NCBI GenBank assembly: GCA_963556195.1
Contig: OY744522.1
Span: 33,055,324 to 33,119,323, forward strand
DNA length: 64,000 nt
Origin: Sepiola atlantica
Taxonomy: Eukaryota > Mollusca > Cephalopoda > Sepiida > Sepiolidae
Direction of reading: 5' to 3'
Position numbers and translations under genes: made by a program. The notes under the pieces are model-generated. The model was not told the DNA's origin, made no database searches, and saw only the letters and a program-made list of their open reading frames with translations. Of this stretch, positions 43,441 to 54,019 are shown one piece after another (the stretch's first letter is position 1; the number at the start of each line of letters is the position of its first letter).

Positions 43441-45790
43441 TAAACCAGATACCCACCAAAAAGTATCTTCGTTTCCGCCCTTGAGGCAAACATTCACAAA
43501 TATCCGGAGACTTAGAACATTATCAATGATGCAGAAACCTTTCTCCTCGTAAACTCCTAGGATATCTTTGCACGAAGTGAAACAACCCTACAATTCTCAA
43601 TCTCTTCACACCATTTTGACATAACCCTAACCTTCCACTCTACCGTAAAGACTGACAAACATATGCACGGGCTAGGATTTTATGTTCTGAACACCCTCCC
43701 TTTGACTAGAGAACATAGGTTAGAATCAGATTACCAAGCCTATATGTGCTTTAGATTAACCTTACAGCACAGTGTTACTTATATTTCATATACTGTTCTC
43801 CTTCGACCCAGGACTGTACCCTGCTTAATTATGTCTCTGAAATCATAGATACAGCACTCTCACTTAACTCGAGTGCCAAAATACATGCATTTGGGGATTT
43901 ATATGTACATCGCCGTGACTGGCTTGGATTCTTCAGCTATACAGACACCGTTGGTAATTCAACATTTTCCCGACCCGCCTCCCTGATCGGGTGGACCAAC
44001 AAGCCTCACTTCTCGACCGGTTCTTGACCCCACTGCCCGTTGCTTGTGCGACGAATGCTTTTAGCCGAGAACGCTCATCGCCTTGTGGTAAGGATTGATA
44101 TCACCGTAAAATCTCGTCCCAAATCGGATGAGCCGTTGCTACAAAACGACGAGATACTACAAGCGAGCTGATTAGGGAATCCATTCGAGATCACATCAGA
44201 GACGCCCCATAGAGTGAAACCGTTTCTCTCCATGCTGACCAGTCTGCAAATGAGGTAACCGAATGGGGCAAAGCAGGGAATAAAGCACATGTTCCTATGC
44301 GAAAATTCTACCGCAAGTCCCACTCGTCACAATGGTTCACCTCGAACTGTGCAGCTGCTATTGCTCAGAAGCAGCAAGCATTCCAACAATTCAACCGCCA
44401 CAAGTTAACTACAAATAGACAGAAACTTATAGCGTCAAGAAATCATTGTCAGACTGTAATAGATGAAGCAAAGAAAAGGTATACAGAGATGACCAGAAAA
44501 CGAATTCAGTCACAGAAACTAGGTACTCGCGATTTCTAGAAAATCTTCAATAGTGTGGTGAATAATGGGCAATCAACAATTCCCCTGCGATCAAACCACA
44601 ATGATGTCGTTTGCACAGCAACTGACAAGGCTGAACTACTTGACGAATGTTTCGCTTCAAACTCCACTTTGGACTCCACAAACCATCTCTCACAAATTTC
44701 TTATTGCGGACTGAAACCACACTTGATGACTTTACCATCACCCCATCTCATGTCAGGGATATCATAAAAAAACATGACACCTCCAAAGCTTGTAGGTTTT
44801 ATCTTATACCAGGAATAGTAATAAATGTTCTGCTGAACTGGCCTCTGTCTTCTCCAAACTCTACAACAAATCCCTTGTCGAATTTTGCTTCTCTGATAGC
44901 TGGGTAAAAACGGACGCGCTCATATCCGAGGCAATGGCTGAATACTTAGAAAGTGACCTCTAGTCTGTAGTGGAATTGGGTCATAAATGAATGGTAACAT
45001 TTAATGCTGCTAAGACAAAGCTTCTTTGCTTCAACAACTACAAGAAACCTCTTGAACCACCAATTGCCATAGCAAATAACACCCTACCTGAGAGTCAAAC
45101 GTTCAAACTCATCGGCCTAACATTCACAGGTAACATGAATTAGAACAAATACATAGAAGACATTGCCAAGGCTGCTACAAAGAAGATGGGCTCCTTCTAC
45201 CGTGCTAGAAAACTTCTCACACCTAATAGTAACCTATATCTCTTCAAATCCACCATCCGCCAATGCATGGAGTATTGTTGTCACATCTGGGCTGGTGCAC
45301 AATTCACTAGTCTCTCCCTCTTAGACAATGTCTAAAAAAGAGTCGCTAATCTGATAGGTCCCTCACTATCCACCAAGCTCCAGCCCCTGTCCCATCGCCA
45401 CAATGTTGCATCCTTGTGCTTGTTTTACAAGTACTTCAATGCAATGTGCTCCAATGAACTTGCTGCTCTGGTGCCCCCTCGACGTAAATACATTCGACCA
45501 ACACGAATCTGCTAAATCCCATCCATTCACTTTGGAGGTCCCCAGATGCCGGACAGCCTTTTACTCCAATAGCTTCTTTCCTCAAGCTGCCGGCCTTTGG
45601 AACTCGCTCCCTGCTCCCTGTTTTCCCGACTGTACCGACATGCAGAAATTATAAACTAATGTGAACAAGCATCTCGCTGCATAGCTCACAATTTAGTATG
45701 ACCCCCAAAACTATCACCCTAATCCCCAGTAGCCCCTTACGTCTACAGTGGCAACTTGCCTTGTTTGGGGTGAACTAAGTTAAAAATTGA
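43440..45790 (+). pseudogene. Jockey/CR1-type LINE: endonuclease and C-terminal RT, RT core deleted
   Basis: Plus strand, several frames. The apurinic-type endonuclease region includes GDLYVHRRDWLGF (about 43894-43932), where the usual Asn after GDF is replaced, and SQWFTSNCAAAIAQKQQAF (about 44328-44385). After NKSLVEFCFSDSW (about 44868-44905) the sequence jumps directly to a post-palm block (TFNAAKTKLLCFNNYKK, about 44998-45050), so the catalytic YxDD part is missing. The C-terminal part (FKLIGLTF, SFYRARKLL, FKSTIRQCMEYCCHIWAGA, FYSNSFFPQAAGLWNSLPA) runs to 45655, and the 3' tail ends near 45790. Non-functional. Confidence 0.85.
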
Positions 45791-46495
45791 ATAAACAAAA
45801 AGATGGGGACATTCGTATACGTGGAGATCATAAAATAGGCGTAAGTCACAAAGTTTGCTCAGATTCATATCGTATACCTAATGTTGAAGCTGAATGACAT
45901 GAATTGGCGGGAATAAGCGTTTTTACAAAAAATAGATTTGAAAACGGAATATCATCAAATACCAGTAGATAATAACTTCAAAGTTCAGCTGGGGGGGGGT
46001 TACCCCACCCCATAGACCGGTATTGTCTAGGCCTTCGGGTCCTGATTTACGCCGGTCTATCGGTTGTCCGTCCTGTGCAGTTCTAGGAGGTGCATCCTCC
46101 CAGGCTTTGTCTTCTCACCCTTTGAGAAGGGGTTAGTTTATTGCTAATCGCCTGAGGAATGCCGACGGGGCTGGCCAGGCAATTTTTAATGGTCAGAGTG
46201 CTCACCTTCTCGAGCGCTGGTTTATCAAATCCCACTTTCCCGACCTTGTGTCACATCTTACCGCTGTGGGAGGTAGATAAATAAATTTTTAAAAATTTAA
46301 AACTTCAAAGAAGTAAAAACGATAAATAGGGTTACTAAAATGGAAAAAGATGTTATATAGAATATCAACAGTAAGCGCTATATGTCAAAGGGCTTGTGAT
46401 TTACGCCTATTTTATAATCTCCACGTATAGGTATGTCTCCATCTTTTAATTTATTTAATTTTTAATTTAGTTCGCCCCAAACAAGGCAAGTTGTC
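45750..46495. repeat. Inverted repeat (~100-bp arms) made of LINE tails
   Basis: The arm 45750-45852 (CAACTTGCCTTGTTTGGGGT ... AAAATAGGCGTAAGTCACAA) is complementary to 46393-46495. Each arm joins a LINE 3' tail to the same flank sequence. The interval holds the SINE-like repeat at 45985-46283. Confidence 0.8.
45985..46283 (+). mobile_element. ~300-bp SINE-like repeat, solo copy
   Basis: Begins GGGGTTACCCCACCCCATAG, contains GTCCGTCCTGTGCAGTTCTA and TGAGGAATGCCGACGGGGCT, and ends ACCGCTGTGGGAGGTAGATA with A-rich tail. Three tandem copies lie at 56127-56885 and a short piece at 48841-48905. No coding capacity. I found no clear pol III boxes, so it may be a LINE 3' tail rather than a SINE. Confidence 0.7.
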
Positions 46496-46499
46496 CCAA

Positions 46500-47177
46500 T
46501 TCTAAAGAGCTGTTGAACAGGTTTTAGGAGATATATAAAAATATGGTCTCTTACAAATACAATATATGCATAGGAGCTAATAATGACAATTATTTCTTTT
46601 AAAAAACGACATCATCTTGAATAAATTAAGAAACGCTGAAATGACTATAAATAGAAAAATGTGTAAACAATAGTAGTAAAATATCCTTTCTAAGTTATTC
46701 CATTTCAAAAGAAGGTATAAAAGAAAAAATGCTAAAAATAGCTACACCTACAAATAAAAAAGAACTCTTGAATCTTGTGTGTAATTTGTAAATGTCGACA
46801 GGCGATATTGATCAAAATATACAGACCTGAACGTTTGCAAATTTACGAGAAAAAAATGCTGAATCCATCTGGTCAGTCAGAGGAACAAGAAACAGATTTT
46901 GATAGCTTAAAATTGTTGATCCCAAGAAAGACATTCGATAATGTATTTATCAATAAGACAAAACAACAGTGAATTTAATTTTTCAAAAATAAAAAAATAG
47001 ACAGTGAGAATAAAGCGATCTGAATGTGCCATAGAAAGAAATATAGAAGAGGGAGGAGACGAAAGTAATCCAGAAAATAAAACCATCGGATGTATAAGAT
47101 CTAATAGCAACATAAAACGTTTCAGGGGTGTAGTTATACTGGCTATGCTATATGTCTAATTAGCATAGAGGGGGAAA
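46500..47177. other. AT-rich DNA, no recognisable gene
   Basis: A 65-codon plus-strand frame (46775-46972) has no recognisable domain. Confidence 0.5.

Positions 47178-47252
<75 letters not shown>
47178..47252. repeat. (TA)n microsatellite
   Basis: Left border of the foldback element at 47251-47776. Confidence 0.97.
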
Positions 47253-47257
<5 letters not shown>

Positions 47258-47776
47258 ATAAATGAAGGAAGAGAGATAAAGCTTCGCGGATAACAAATAT
47301 ATTTCATCTTCGAATGTTCAATATAAGGTGTACTCGATAAAAACATGTTTATTTTTCTACGGTTTAACTGAACATTATTCTATTGGATTTACTACATTTT
47401 GAACATTTTTAACGCAGTATCCACGAAATCCCTTTTCCATCTTTAAATCTTTCGTCACCGGACAAATTGTCAACGGATATTCACCAACTGGACAGACTGT
47501 ATATTTTGATAACCTTTTTATACACACACTTTTACTTTCCATTACTTTATATTGTTTCTTACATTTTTCAAATTTTGAATTTTGGCTATTCCACTGCCAA
47601 CTTATCCATTTATGTAATTCCTCTGATCATTAGATTTTAATCTTTGAAAAGCCTGGCTTAAAGAAAAGAAAAATAAACATGTTTTTTTATCGAGTACACC
47701 TTGCATTGAACAATCGAAGATGAAATAGATTTGTCATCCGCACATCTTTATCTCTTTTCCTTCATTTATCTTTATA
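47251..47776. mobile_element. Foldback element with ~108-bp arms
   Basis: The arm 47251-47359 (AAAGATAAATGAAGGAAGAG ... CGATAAAAACATGTTTATTT) is complementary to 47666-47776 with about 10% differences. The arms flank a 306-bp unique centre. (TA)n tracts lie on the left and, after ~85 bp, on the right (47862-47908). No transposase. Confidence 0.85.
47376..47626 (-). CDS. Hypothetical Cys-rich open frame between foldback arms
   Basis: On the minus strand, 83 codons are open from a TGA at 47627-47629 to TAA at 47376-47378. The product is rich in Lys and has five Cys (CKKQ, VCIK, TVCPVGEY, TICPVTKD, GYCVKN), with two CPV repeats. There is no early ATG. A possible splice acceptor (GATCAG) lies at the 5' end, so it may be a captured exon. 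No homolog is recognised. It could be chance: this is AT-rich DNA, but 83 open codons there are uncommon. Confidence 0.25.
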
Positions 47777-47857
47777 ATTGCTCTATCTCGTATATTGAGC
47801 TTAAATCATTTCACTATAGGTTCAATTCTCTAAAAGTATACTTTTAGCCTCATATTT

Positions 47858-47861
<4 letters not shown>

Positions 47862-47908
<47 letters not shown>
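47862..47908. repeat. (TA)n microsatellite
   Basis: Followed by the same TTTCTCTCTA...AGAATAAAGC border seen at 41857. Confidence 0.95.
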
Positions 47909-47909
<1 letters not shown>

Positions 47910-48840
47910 CTCTCTATGGAGACAGATTTAGAATAAAGCTTGAGTAGCCACTAACTAATTTTATCTTATATTAGACAACAATCATGAATTTCAAATAATT
48001 ATTTTATACGCTGACGCTCACGACGTTGCCGAAATAGTGTTCACAAAGAATTTGTTTATTTAATAAATCGTGTACTATTCTAGTAACGTATATTAAGTAT
48101 TAAATTTTCCATTGATTGATTTAAATTATGATTTCGAAATATTACATCACGTGACAAACTACTTCGAACTATTTCACACTTATAAACGCAGAGTTCAACG
48201 CAGTATTTTCATTCCTTCAAAACACTTACGTCTTCATTGCTTACTATCCTACTTCTACTAAATTTGTCAACTTAAATGAAGGAGAATGTCGCCATTTGTA
48301 AGAAGGCAGTAGAATCAATTGTAATAAGAAAGACCTGTTGAGTAGATACCCATCCTGTAGGCCTCATTCGGTAAGAAGAAAACTGAGTAACCTTTAGCCT
48401 GATTATAAAGACAAATTTCTCTCTTAGATTTTAAATCAATTTTATTCATACATAGCTTCACGAACAAACAGCCAACGACCAGGAAAGAGTCGACGAGCGC
48501 GCGTACATACGTAACATTGGGTCTGGAGACCATTAGTCTCGCGCACATCAAGTATTTATGTGGGACAAGACAGAAAAATAACCGTCTCTTCAGCTTGACG
48601 TTAAAAAAAACGGCCAAAAAAAATGTGGAAAAACTAAATGAAACAGTTCAGTGTTCTGGTTGATTAATGCATAAATCAATACGCGTGGAAGGATAAACTT
48701 TCTCAAAAGAAAATTAACCATAATCATATAACTGCTACATTACCCACTGCTTAGGCTTATATCCGATAAAAAATCTAAGAGATGATTTATTGATAGTAAC
48801 AGCATAAACGGATAAATTTAAACAAACATGCAAGTTGCAG
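47910..48840. other. No recognisable gene
   Basis: A 100-codon minus-strand frame (48315-48617) has no domain I recognise. The sequence is otherwise unremarkable. Confidence 0.5.
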
Positions 48841-48905
48841 CAATTTATTTATCTACCTCCCACAGCGGTAAGATGTGACACAAGGTCGGAAAGTGGGATT
48901 TGAAA
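48841..48905 (-). mobile_element. 3' end of the SINE-like repeat
   Basis: Reverse complement of the last ~65 bp of the repeat at 45985-46283 (TATCTACCTCCCACAGCGGT on the plus strand). It directly abuts the gypsy integrase remnant. Confidence 0.75.
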
Positions 48906-48909
48906 AGCC

Positions 48910-50290
48910 AGTTTAATAGTTTTTGCAGATGATTCATCGACGGAAGGCTGTTAAAATAGCATCTGAGTCTATCCATGCATTGATCCGCATCAATCACAAG
49001 AAAATGCAGAGGAGTAATATTTGGCTAGATAATGCCAATGAAATTCCATAAACCAATTCTGCCAGGGAATATCACAAATCCTCCTAGATAGCAGCGCGAC
49101 AACCAATGAGAACAATGGGTACATACTCAATCCATCGTTGAGGATCAGGAGGTGTGCGTAAAGCGTCTTTCAATCATACCATTGGAAGCTGGGGGATTAC
49201 TAGTGGTTTTTGTGTGTTTTGTACCCAGAATTTTGGAAGCTCTTGAAATAGGTGGGATTCGAACTGCCTACAAAGATCAGTGGTAATTGTTGTAGTGGAA
49301 CCATAACGCGAAATCCGGCCCGCCGGTAGAGCACGCTCTAGTTTCAGCAGAAATAGCACTCACTGTGAGTGATTCAGGCCAACGAAATAAAAAAAACAAT
49401 CAATACAAGTTATCATGTAGGATTAGCTTTGGCTTATCGTCCAAGATTCAACTAGGCCAATGTGCACACGGTTAAATCGTGTAAACTGAAAGTTCCAAAG
49501 AGAGCTTGTATATGACTGTGGACTTTAGATTTTTTACATGATAAACAAAAGCCGGTCCAAGCAGTAATTTTGCATCTTATAATCAACCAGACGAATCTTG
49601 CTGAAATAAGCTTCACAGTTGCAGAAATTCTCAACTAAGCCAGACGGTGCAAAGAAGAAAAGACAGTTTTACAATGAGCTTCAGTAACGAAAGAGGGGAG
49701 GCGAATTCATGGAATTCTTGCAAAAGATGTGTTCCACTGCTGTTAATGATGTGAATAGACTGAACTTTGCAAGTAGAAAATTCTGGTACTGAAAGATTTC
49801 ATATATCCAACAATAGCTGGTCAAGAGCCATTTTACAAAGGTTAGTGTCTTCAGGCACTGATGGGAATTCGACACAATGCGTCTACAACAGTATTCTGTT
49901 AATCGGATATGTGCCGTATGTCGCTGGAGAACTGAGTAACGAAATCCGAAATTTCCAGAGGAAATGTTTATCTGGCTTAGCATGTAGCGCGAATGTAACG
50001 CGACGATGGTCCGTATAAATGGTGAATTCACTTCCCTCCAATATATGACGAAAATGTTGAATTGCTAAGTAGCTAAAAGTTCACGTCCAAAAATACTATA
50101 TTCAGTTTCTGCAGTTGGCGAGAAAATAAAACAATAGTTAACTTTGCTGATGATGATTTTGCTGTAAAACTACACCGACTACAGAAGTAGATGCATCCAC
50201 AACCAGAGAAAATTGAGCATCAGGTATCAAAGATGTGTCTGCAAGTTTCTGCCTTGTCATTGTTCTTTTTTTCTTTTCTTTTTTTAAGAT
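48910..50290 (-). pseudogene. Ty3/gypsy pol fragment (RNase H to integrase), minus strand
   Basis: Read on the minus strand from high to low coordinate. The RNase H region spans about 50200-49860, with QLQKLNIVFLDVNF-like, HHLYGPSSRY-like and DFVTQFSSDIRHISD..NTVVDAL blocks. The integrase zinc module is ISATVKLISARFVW...CLSCKKSKVH (about 49630-49510). The integrase core has GRISRYGSTTTITTDLCRQF (about 49320-49260). The C-terminal block is CMDRLRCYFNSLPSM (about 48990-48925). Frame changes and stops occur throughout. It is a different copy from 22362-25713 and shows no LTR. Confidence 0.8.
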
Positions 50291-50950
50291 TGTGTAAAGA
50301 AGCAAGAATATCTTCTCAGTGCGGGATGAAACATCTGTAATAATTTCATAGTCTCAGAAAATGTCGCGGTTGGTATTTCCATCGTAGGTGCTCGACTGAG
50401 TTTCAAGCTTTGAAATATTCTCAGCAAAAACTCGTCTTCTACCAACACAGTGGAGAACTCTCCTTTCTTCATCTGTGTACCAAAAATCAAACAGAACTTC
50501 CATGAACAGAGTTTCTATCCACCTGCAGAACACGTTACTGTGAGAATGTTTACTTACATACTACAACATGGGCTTATTTATATCTAATGTCAACAAATAT
50601 TTTTCGAGTCGTCCTGTGAGTTAATCATTGTTCGCAATCCTTTCGTAGAACTGTTCCATCATCCAACTTAAAATCTCACTAACCGTTATCCTCGAGTGGC
50701 TTTTGGATTTGGTAAGTGGTGATCTATTAGTATAAAAACAAGCTTCAATCCTGACCCACGTACAGCATCTAATATCCATAACCCCATCTTTAAGGACTAT
50801 ATGACAAATAGATGTTGTTATTTGACAGCTGGTAGGCAATGTTGTGTTCATAGAGTTTGCCCGCGGCGACAGTATGTAATCGCGCAAAACAGATCAGACA
50901 GGAATTTTAACTCTGCGCAGTTTCCATAATCCGTAAAGGTATCCATTACG
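50290..50950 (-). pseudogene. Possible upstream part of the minus-strand gypsy element
   Basis: Composition and continuity suggest that the element continues, and minus-strand frames at 50284-50490 and 50621-50887 are open. However, I cannot match them to specific gag-protease-RT motifs. Confidence 0.3.
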
Positions 50951-51257
50951 CTAAACACGCAACCGGCATCTTTTTTTAACAATTTAGTTACAAGCAAATT
51001 GGGTAAGGAAAATGCAAATCAACTCTTTGTGAGAATTTGTATCTTGAGGTAATAAGCGTCAAGATGATTGATGCGGTTTAAAGGAATAACAGACAGAAGA
51101 CGAAGACGAAGACGAAGACAAAGAATAAGTTGGTGAATGCATAAAGGCTTCCATCTTTTTTGACTGATTGGTTTCGTTGCCTACAAAATATACAAAAAGC
51201 GCCAGTCTTTCTCATTTCAGAAACGCAAGATTTCATTCAGCGGAAGGACACATTCAT

Positions 51258-51262
<5 letters not shown>

Positions 51263-51312
<50 letters not shown>
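51263..51312. repeat. (TA)n microsatellite
   Basis: Left border of the family A tandem dimer. Confidence 0.97.
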
Positions 51313-51316
<4 letters not shown>

Positions 51317-51338
51317 TTTATACGTACATAAAAGTAAT

Positions 51339-51380
51339 CCATGGACACGTGTTTCTGGCTCACAGCCGTCATCAGCATGG
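51339..51380 (-). ncRNA. Hammerhead ribozyme, family A
   Basis: Minus strand: helix I CCATG (51376-51380) with CATGG (51339-51343); core CTGATGA (51369-51375); helix II GGCT/AGCC closing GTG (51357-51367); GAAAC (51351-51355); helix III AC/GT closing ACGT; cleavage triplet GTC (51344-51346). This is a compact 42-nt type-I form with very short helix III. The only flaw is a C·A mismatch at the base of helix II. Very similar flanks at 31665 and 51681 have lost the core. Confidence 0.75.
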
Positions 51381-51384
51381 CCAA

Positions 51385-51455
51385 CTTGGACAAGGATCGA
51401 ACCTTCGATATTGATGTCCATAGTCTGGTGTTTTACCTTCGGACTATGACGCCTT
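51385..51455 (-). ncRNA. tRNA-like pol III head, family A
   Basis: Minus strand: A-box-like TAGTCCGAAGG (51436-51446), then CCAGACTATGG, which can form an anticodon-arm-like stem-loop, then a perfect B box GGTTCGATCC (51394-51403). The hammerhead begins 13 bases downstream. The copies at 31706-31758 and 51741-51795 conserve the same boxes. Confidence 0.65.
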
Positions 51456-51685
51456 GCCTGGAAATGTGTACGATGTTTATCACCTAAATATTAAATATAT
51501 TTTTATGCAATTGTTTTTATTGATGATTGTAGTGTTTGTCAATTTTTGTTATACTACTAAAACAATTTTTCACTTCCTAAGTGATAAAAATGCAGAAGAT
51601 TTCATTATTAGTCGCCCTTGATTTTATAGGGCGTATTTTCCGTTAATATATTATTTTTATAAATTTTATATGCATATAAAAGTAA

Positions 51686-51726
51686 TCCATGGACACGTGT
51701 TCTGGCTCACAGTCGTATTAAGCATG
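51686..51726 (-). pseudogene. Degenerate hammerhead, family A copy 3
   Basis: Plus-strand CCATGGACACGTGTTCTGGCTCACAGTCGTATTAAGCATGG aligns to 51339-51380. GTTTC has lost a T and TCATCAG has become TATTAAG, so the core is destroyed while both helix I arms persist. Confidence 0.7.
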
Positions 51727-51856
51727 GACTACTTGGACAATGATCGAACCTTTGATATTTATGTCTAGAGTCTGGCGTTTTATCTCCGAGCGATGACGCA
51801 TTGCCTGGAAATATGTACGATTTTTATCACCTAAATATTTAATGTATTTTATGTAA

Positions 51857-51866
<10 letters not shown>

Positions 51867-51943
<77 letters not shown>

Positions 51944-51945
51944 CA
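51867..51945. repeat. (TA)n microsatellite
   Basis: Right border of the family A dimer. Penelope endonuclease sequence begins just after it. Confidence 0.97.
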
Positions 51946-51954
51946 TTGATTGAT

Positions 51955-52188
<234 letters not shown>

Positions 52189-52499
52189 ATTTTTAATTTT
52201 GTAACACAAAGTACTTATAATATCTCAATAGTTTAAAGCTAGAGCTATGCTATATTTAGTATTTTTGTGTAGATCAATACCACTTCATTATCACAGAGGA
52301 CAGATTCATGTCATTCTTTCCAACTTATTTTTTATTTCGCAGACAAGTGTTTAGGCTAACATCAAGATATTTGTAAAATGCTCCTATGCATTTATTTATT
52401 TCTTGCTGTGGCCATCCTCATAATAATATATAGTATAATTGCTAAGTTTTTAAGGTTTTTTTAATTTGTTTTTGTACAATTTGCACTGATGATATTTCC

Positions 52500-53320
52500 T
52501 TTTTTCGCACGTGTTGTGTCGGTAAATTTAGGTAATTTCCGTTTTGTCCATATCACCGGAAGTATGCCGACGATTCTATTTTCAATCAATAATTAATATT
52601 CTTAATCATTCAATATCTGCTATAATTATTATTCTCTAATATTCCTAAATTAAGACATACATCTTTTTCACTGATCACCTTTAATTATTTCGACCCTATT
52701 TTTCCTTTTTATTCGTTAGGTTTTCAGTTATCTTATTTCTATTTTTCTCTTCCTTTTGTTATATTATACGTTTTCATCGGTGAGTTTAGTTGACTTCCGT
52801 TTTGCCCGAATTACCGGAAGTAAGACGACTCGTCAATTTCCAAACCGATAAATATTTAATATTTTTAATCGTTTCCCATTTACTTTAATTATTAATCCAA
52901 AAAGAATTCTTAAAATTAAGACATATTCTTAATATTAAGACTTGTTGTTTCTACCCAGTTATTTTTTATTTTTTCTCAGGTTTATTCTTATCTTATTCCT
53001 TTTTTTTTTACTCTTTTATTCCTTTTTTCTTCTTTTCATCAGTAATCTTTTAGTGACTTACATTTTGCCCGTATGACCGGAAGTATGCTCACTTTTCTAT
53101 AATTTAACCGATAAATATTTAATATTTCTAATCATTTCTCATCTAGTATAATTATTAATCTAAAATTACCTGGATTAAGATATATTCCCACTGGCTTTCT
53201 TATTTTCGCTCGGTTATTAATTCATTTATTTACTTATTTATATTATATGTTTATATTGGTAAGTTTAGGTGACTTTCATTTTCCCTTATCACCGGAAGTA
53301 TCTTCACTTATCTATTTTCT
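52500..53320. repeat. Four diverged ~260-bp tandem units with conserved ACCGGAAGT
   Basis: Each unit has GGT(A/G)A(A/G)TTTAG.TGACTT(C/T)C(G/A)TTTT followed by (A/T/G)ACCGGAAGTA (52555, 52813, 53076, 53291), then AATATTTAAT-type AT-rich DNA. The TTCCG and CGGAA parts can form a small hairpin. ACCGGAAGT equals the ETS-factor consensus. The rest of the unit is much less conserved. Confidence 0.75.
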
Positions 53321-53567
53321 ATACAATTAGTAATTAAATACATCAACCATATCTGGAGGATAATGTGTAGTGTTAAGAGTAGTTTAAAAAAATATTTTTT
53401 ATATTTAATTATAAACGCTTTTTCTATAATTAATAAAATTAGGTATCATATTTTGTACTTTCTCTTTACATTTTTATTTTCGCCGTAGGTAAACAGTAAC
53501 TTGGATATTCGTCGATGTTTTTTTTTTAATTCTAAAAGTGCTACGGTTATTATTATTATATATAATC

Positions 53568-53569
<2 letters not shown>

Positions 53570-53617
<48 letters not shown>
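53570..53617. repeat. (TA)n microsatellite
   Basis: Left border of the family B tRNA/hammerhead element. Confidence 0.96.
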
Positions 53618-53647
53618 ATAAATAAAATATTTGTTGTTGTTTATAAT

Positions 53648-53697
53648 CTATGTACGTATACGTTTCGTCCCTTTTCAATCAGGACTCATCAGCATAG
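53648..53697 (-). ncRNA. Hammerhead ribozyme, family B (canonical core)
   Basis: Minus strand: helix I CTATG (53693-53697) with CATAG (53648-53652); CTGATGA (53686-53692); helix II GTCC/GGAC closing an 11-nt loop (53667-53685); GAAAC (53662-53666); helix III ACG/CGT closing TATA; cleavage triplet GTA (53653-53655). All conserved core bases and three perfect helices are present in 50 nt. This is the best-formed ribozyme in the window. Type I, open at helix I. Confidence 0.85.
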
Positions 53698-53709
53698 AGA
53701 TATGACTAT

Positions 53710-53795
53710 TCACTACCGGTCGTACGATTCGAAACCCTGGATTACAAGTATTTTTCAACTTATATTCAACGTCGTTAACCGCGCGCCCACTATTT
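53710..53795 (-). ncRNA. tRNA-like pol III head, family B
   Basis: Minus strand: AGTGGGCGCGCGGTTAACG (A-box region, 53779-53789), a ~42-nt middle, then GGGTTTCGAATCGTACGACC, a B box with one inserted T (53725-53736). The D-arm and T-arm resemble a true tRNA more closely than in family A. It ends 13 bases before helix I of the hammerhead. Confidence 0.65.
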
Positions 53796-53951
53796 GAACA
53801 GCCGATAAACAATGATAATTACACATATAAAAGCGGCTTGATGTCGAGGCATTCTACTTCTATTAAAGAAGGAATGATGCATATAAAGCAAGTGACGTCA
53901 TGCTGTGTTTGTACTACCATTAAGAGTGCTCTACTTATTTTACGAGGAGCG

Positions 53952-53956
<5 letters not shown>

Positions 53957-54017
<61 letters not shown>
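53957..54017. repeat. (TA)n microsatellite
   Basis: Right border of family B; the Penelope endonuclease relic follows at once. Confidence 0.97.

Positions 54018-54019
<2 letters not shown>

Larger units (their letters stand above)
51313..51866 (-). mobile_element. tRNA-head/hammerhead element, family A tandem dimer (retrozyme-like)
   Basis: Two ~345-bp units in tandem on the minus strand, bracketed by (TA)n. Each unit has a tRNA-like head, a hammerhead (intact in one, mutated in the other), AAAAGTAATCC on the plus strand, a GCCC/GGGC hairpin and a CACTTCCTAAGTG dyad. Tandem units separated by hammerheads are the hallmark of metazoan retrozymes. Schistosome Sm-alpha elements combine pol III boxes with a hammerhead. 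No protein is encoded. Confidence 0.75.
53615..53956 (-). mobile_element. tRNA-head/hammerhead element, family B
   Basis: A ~340-bp element between two (TA)n tracts, oriented on the minus strand. It has an AT-moderate leader (53800-53956), a tRNA-like head (53710-53795), a hammerhead (53648-53697) and an A-rich end. Its sequence is unrelated to family A, but the order and spacing of parts are the same. No protein is encoded. Confidence 0.7.

Noticed and set aside
48315..48617. 100-codon minus-strand frame
   Set aside because: No recognisable domain or repeat homology. It is within the length expected by chance for the many frames examined.
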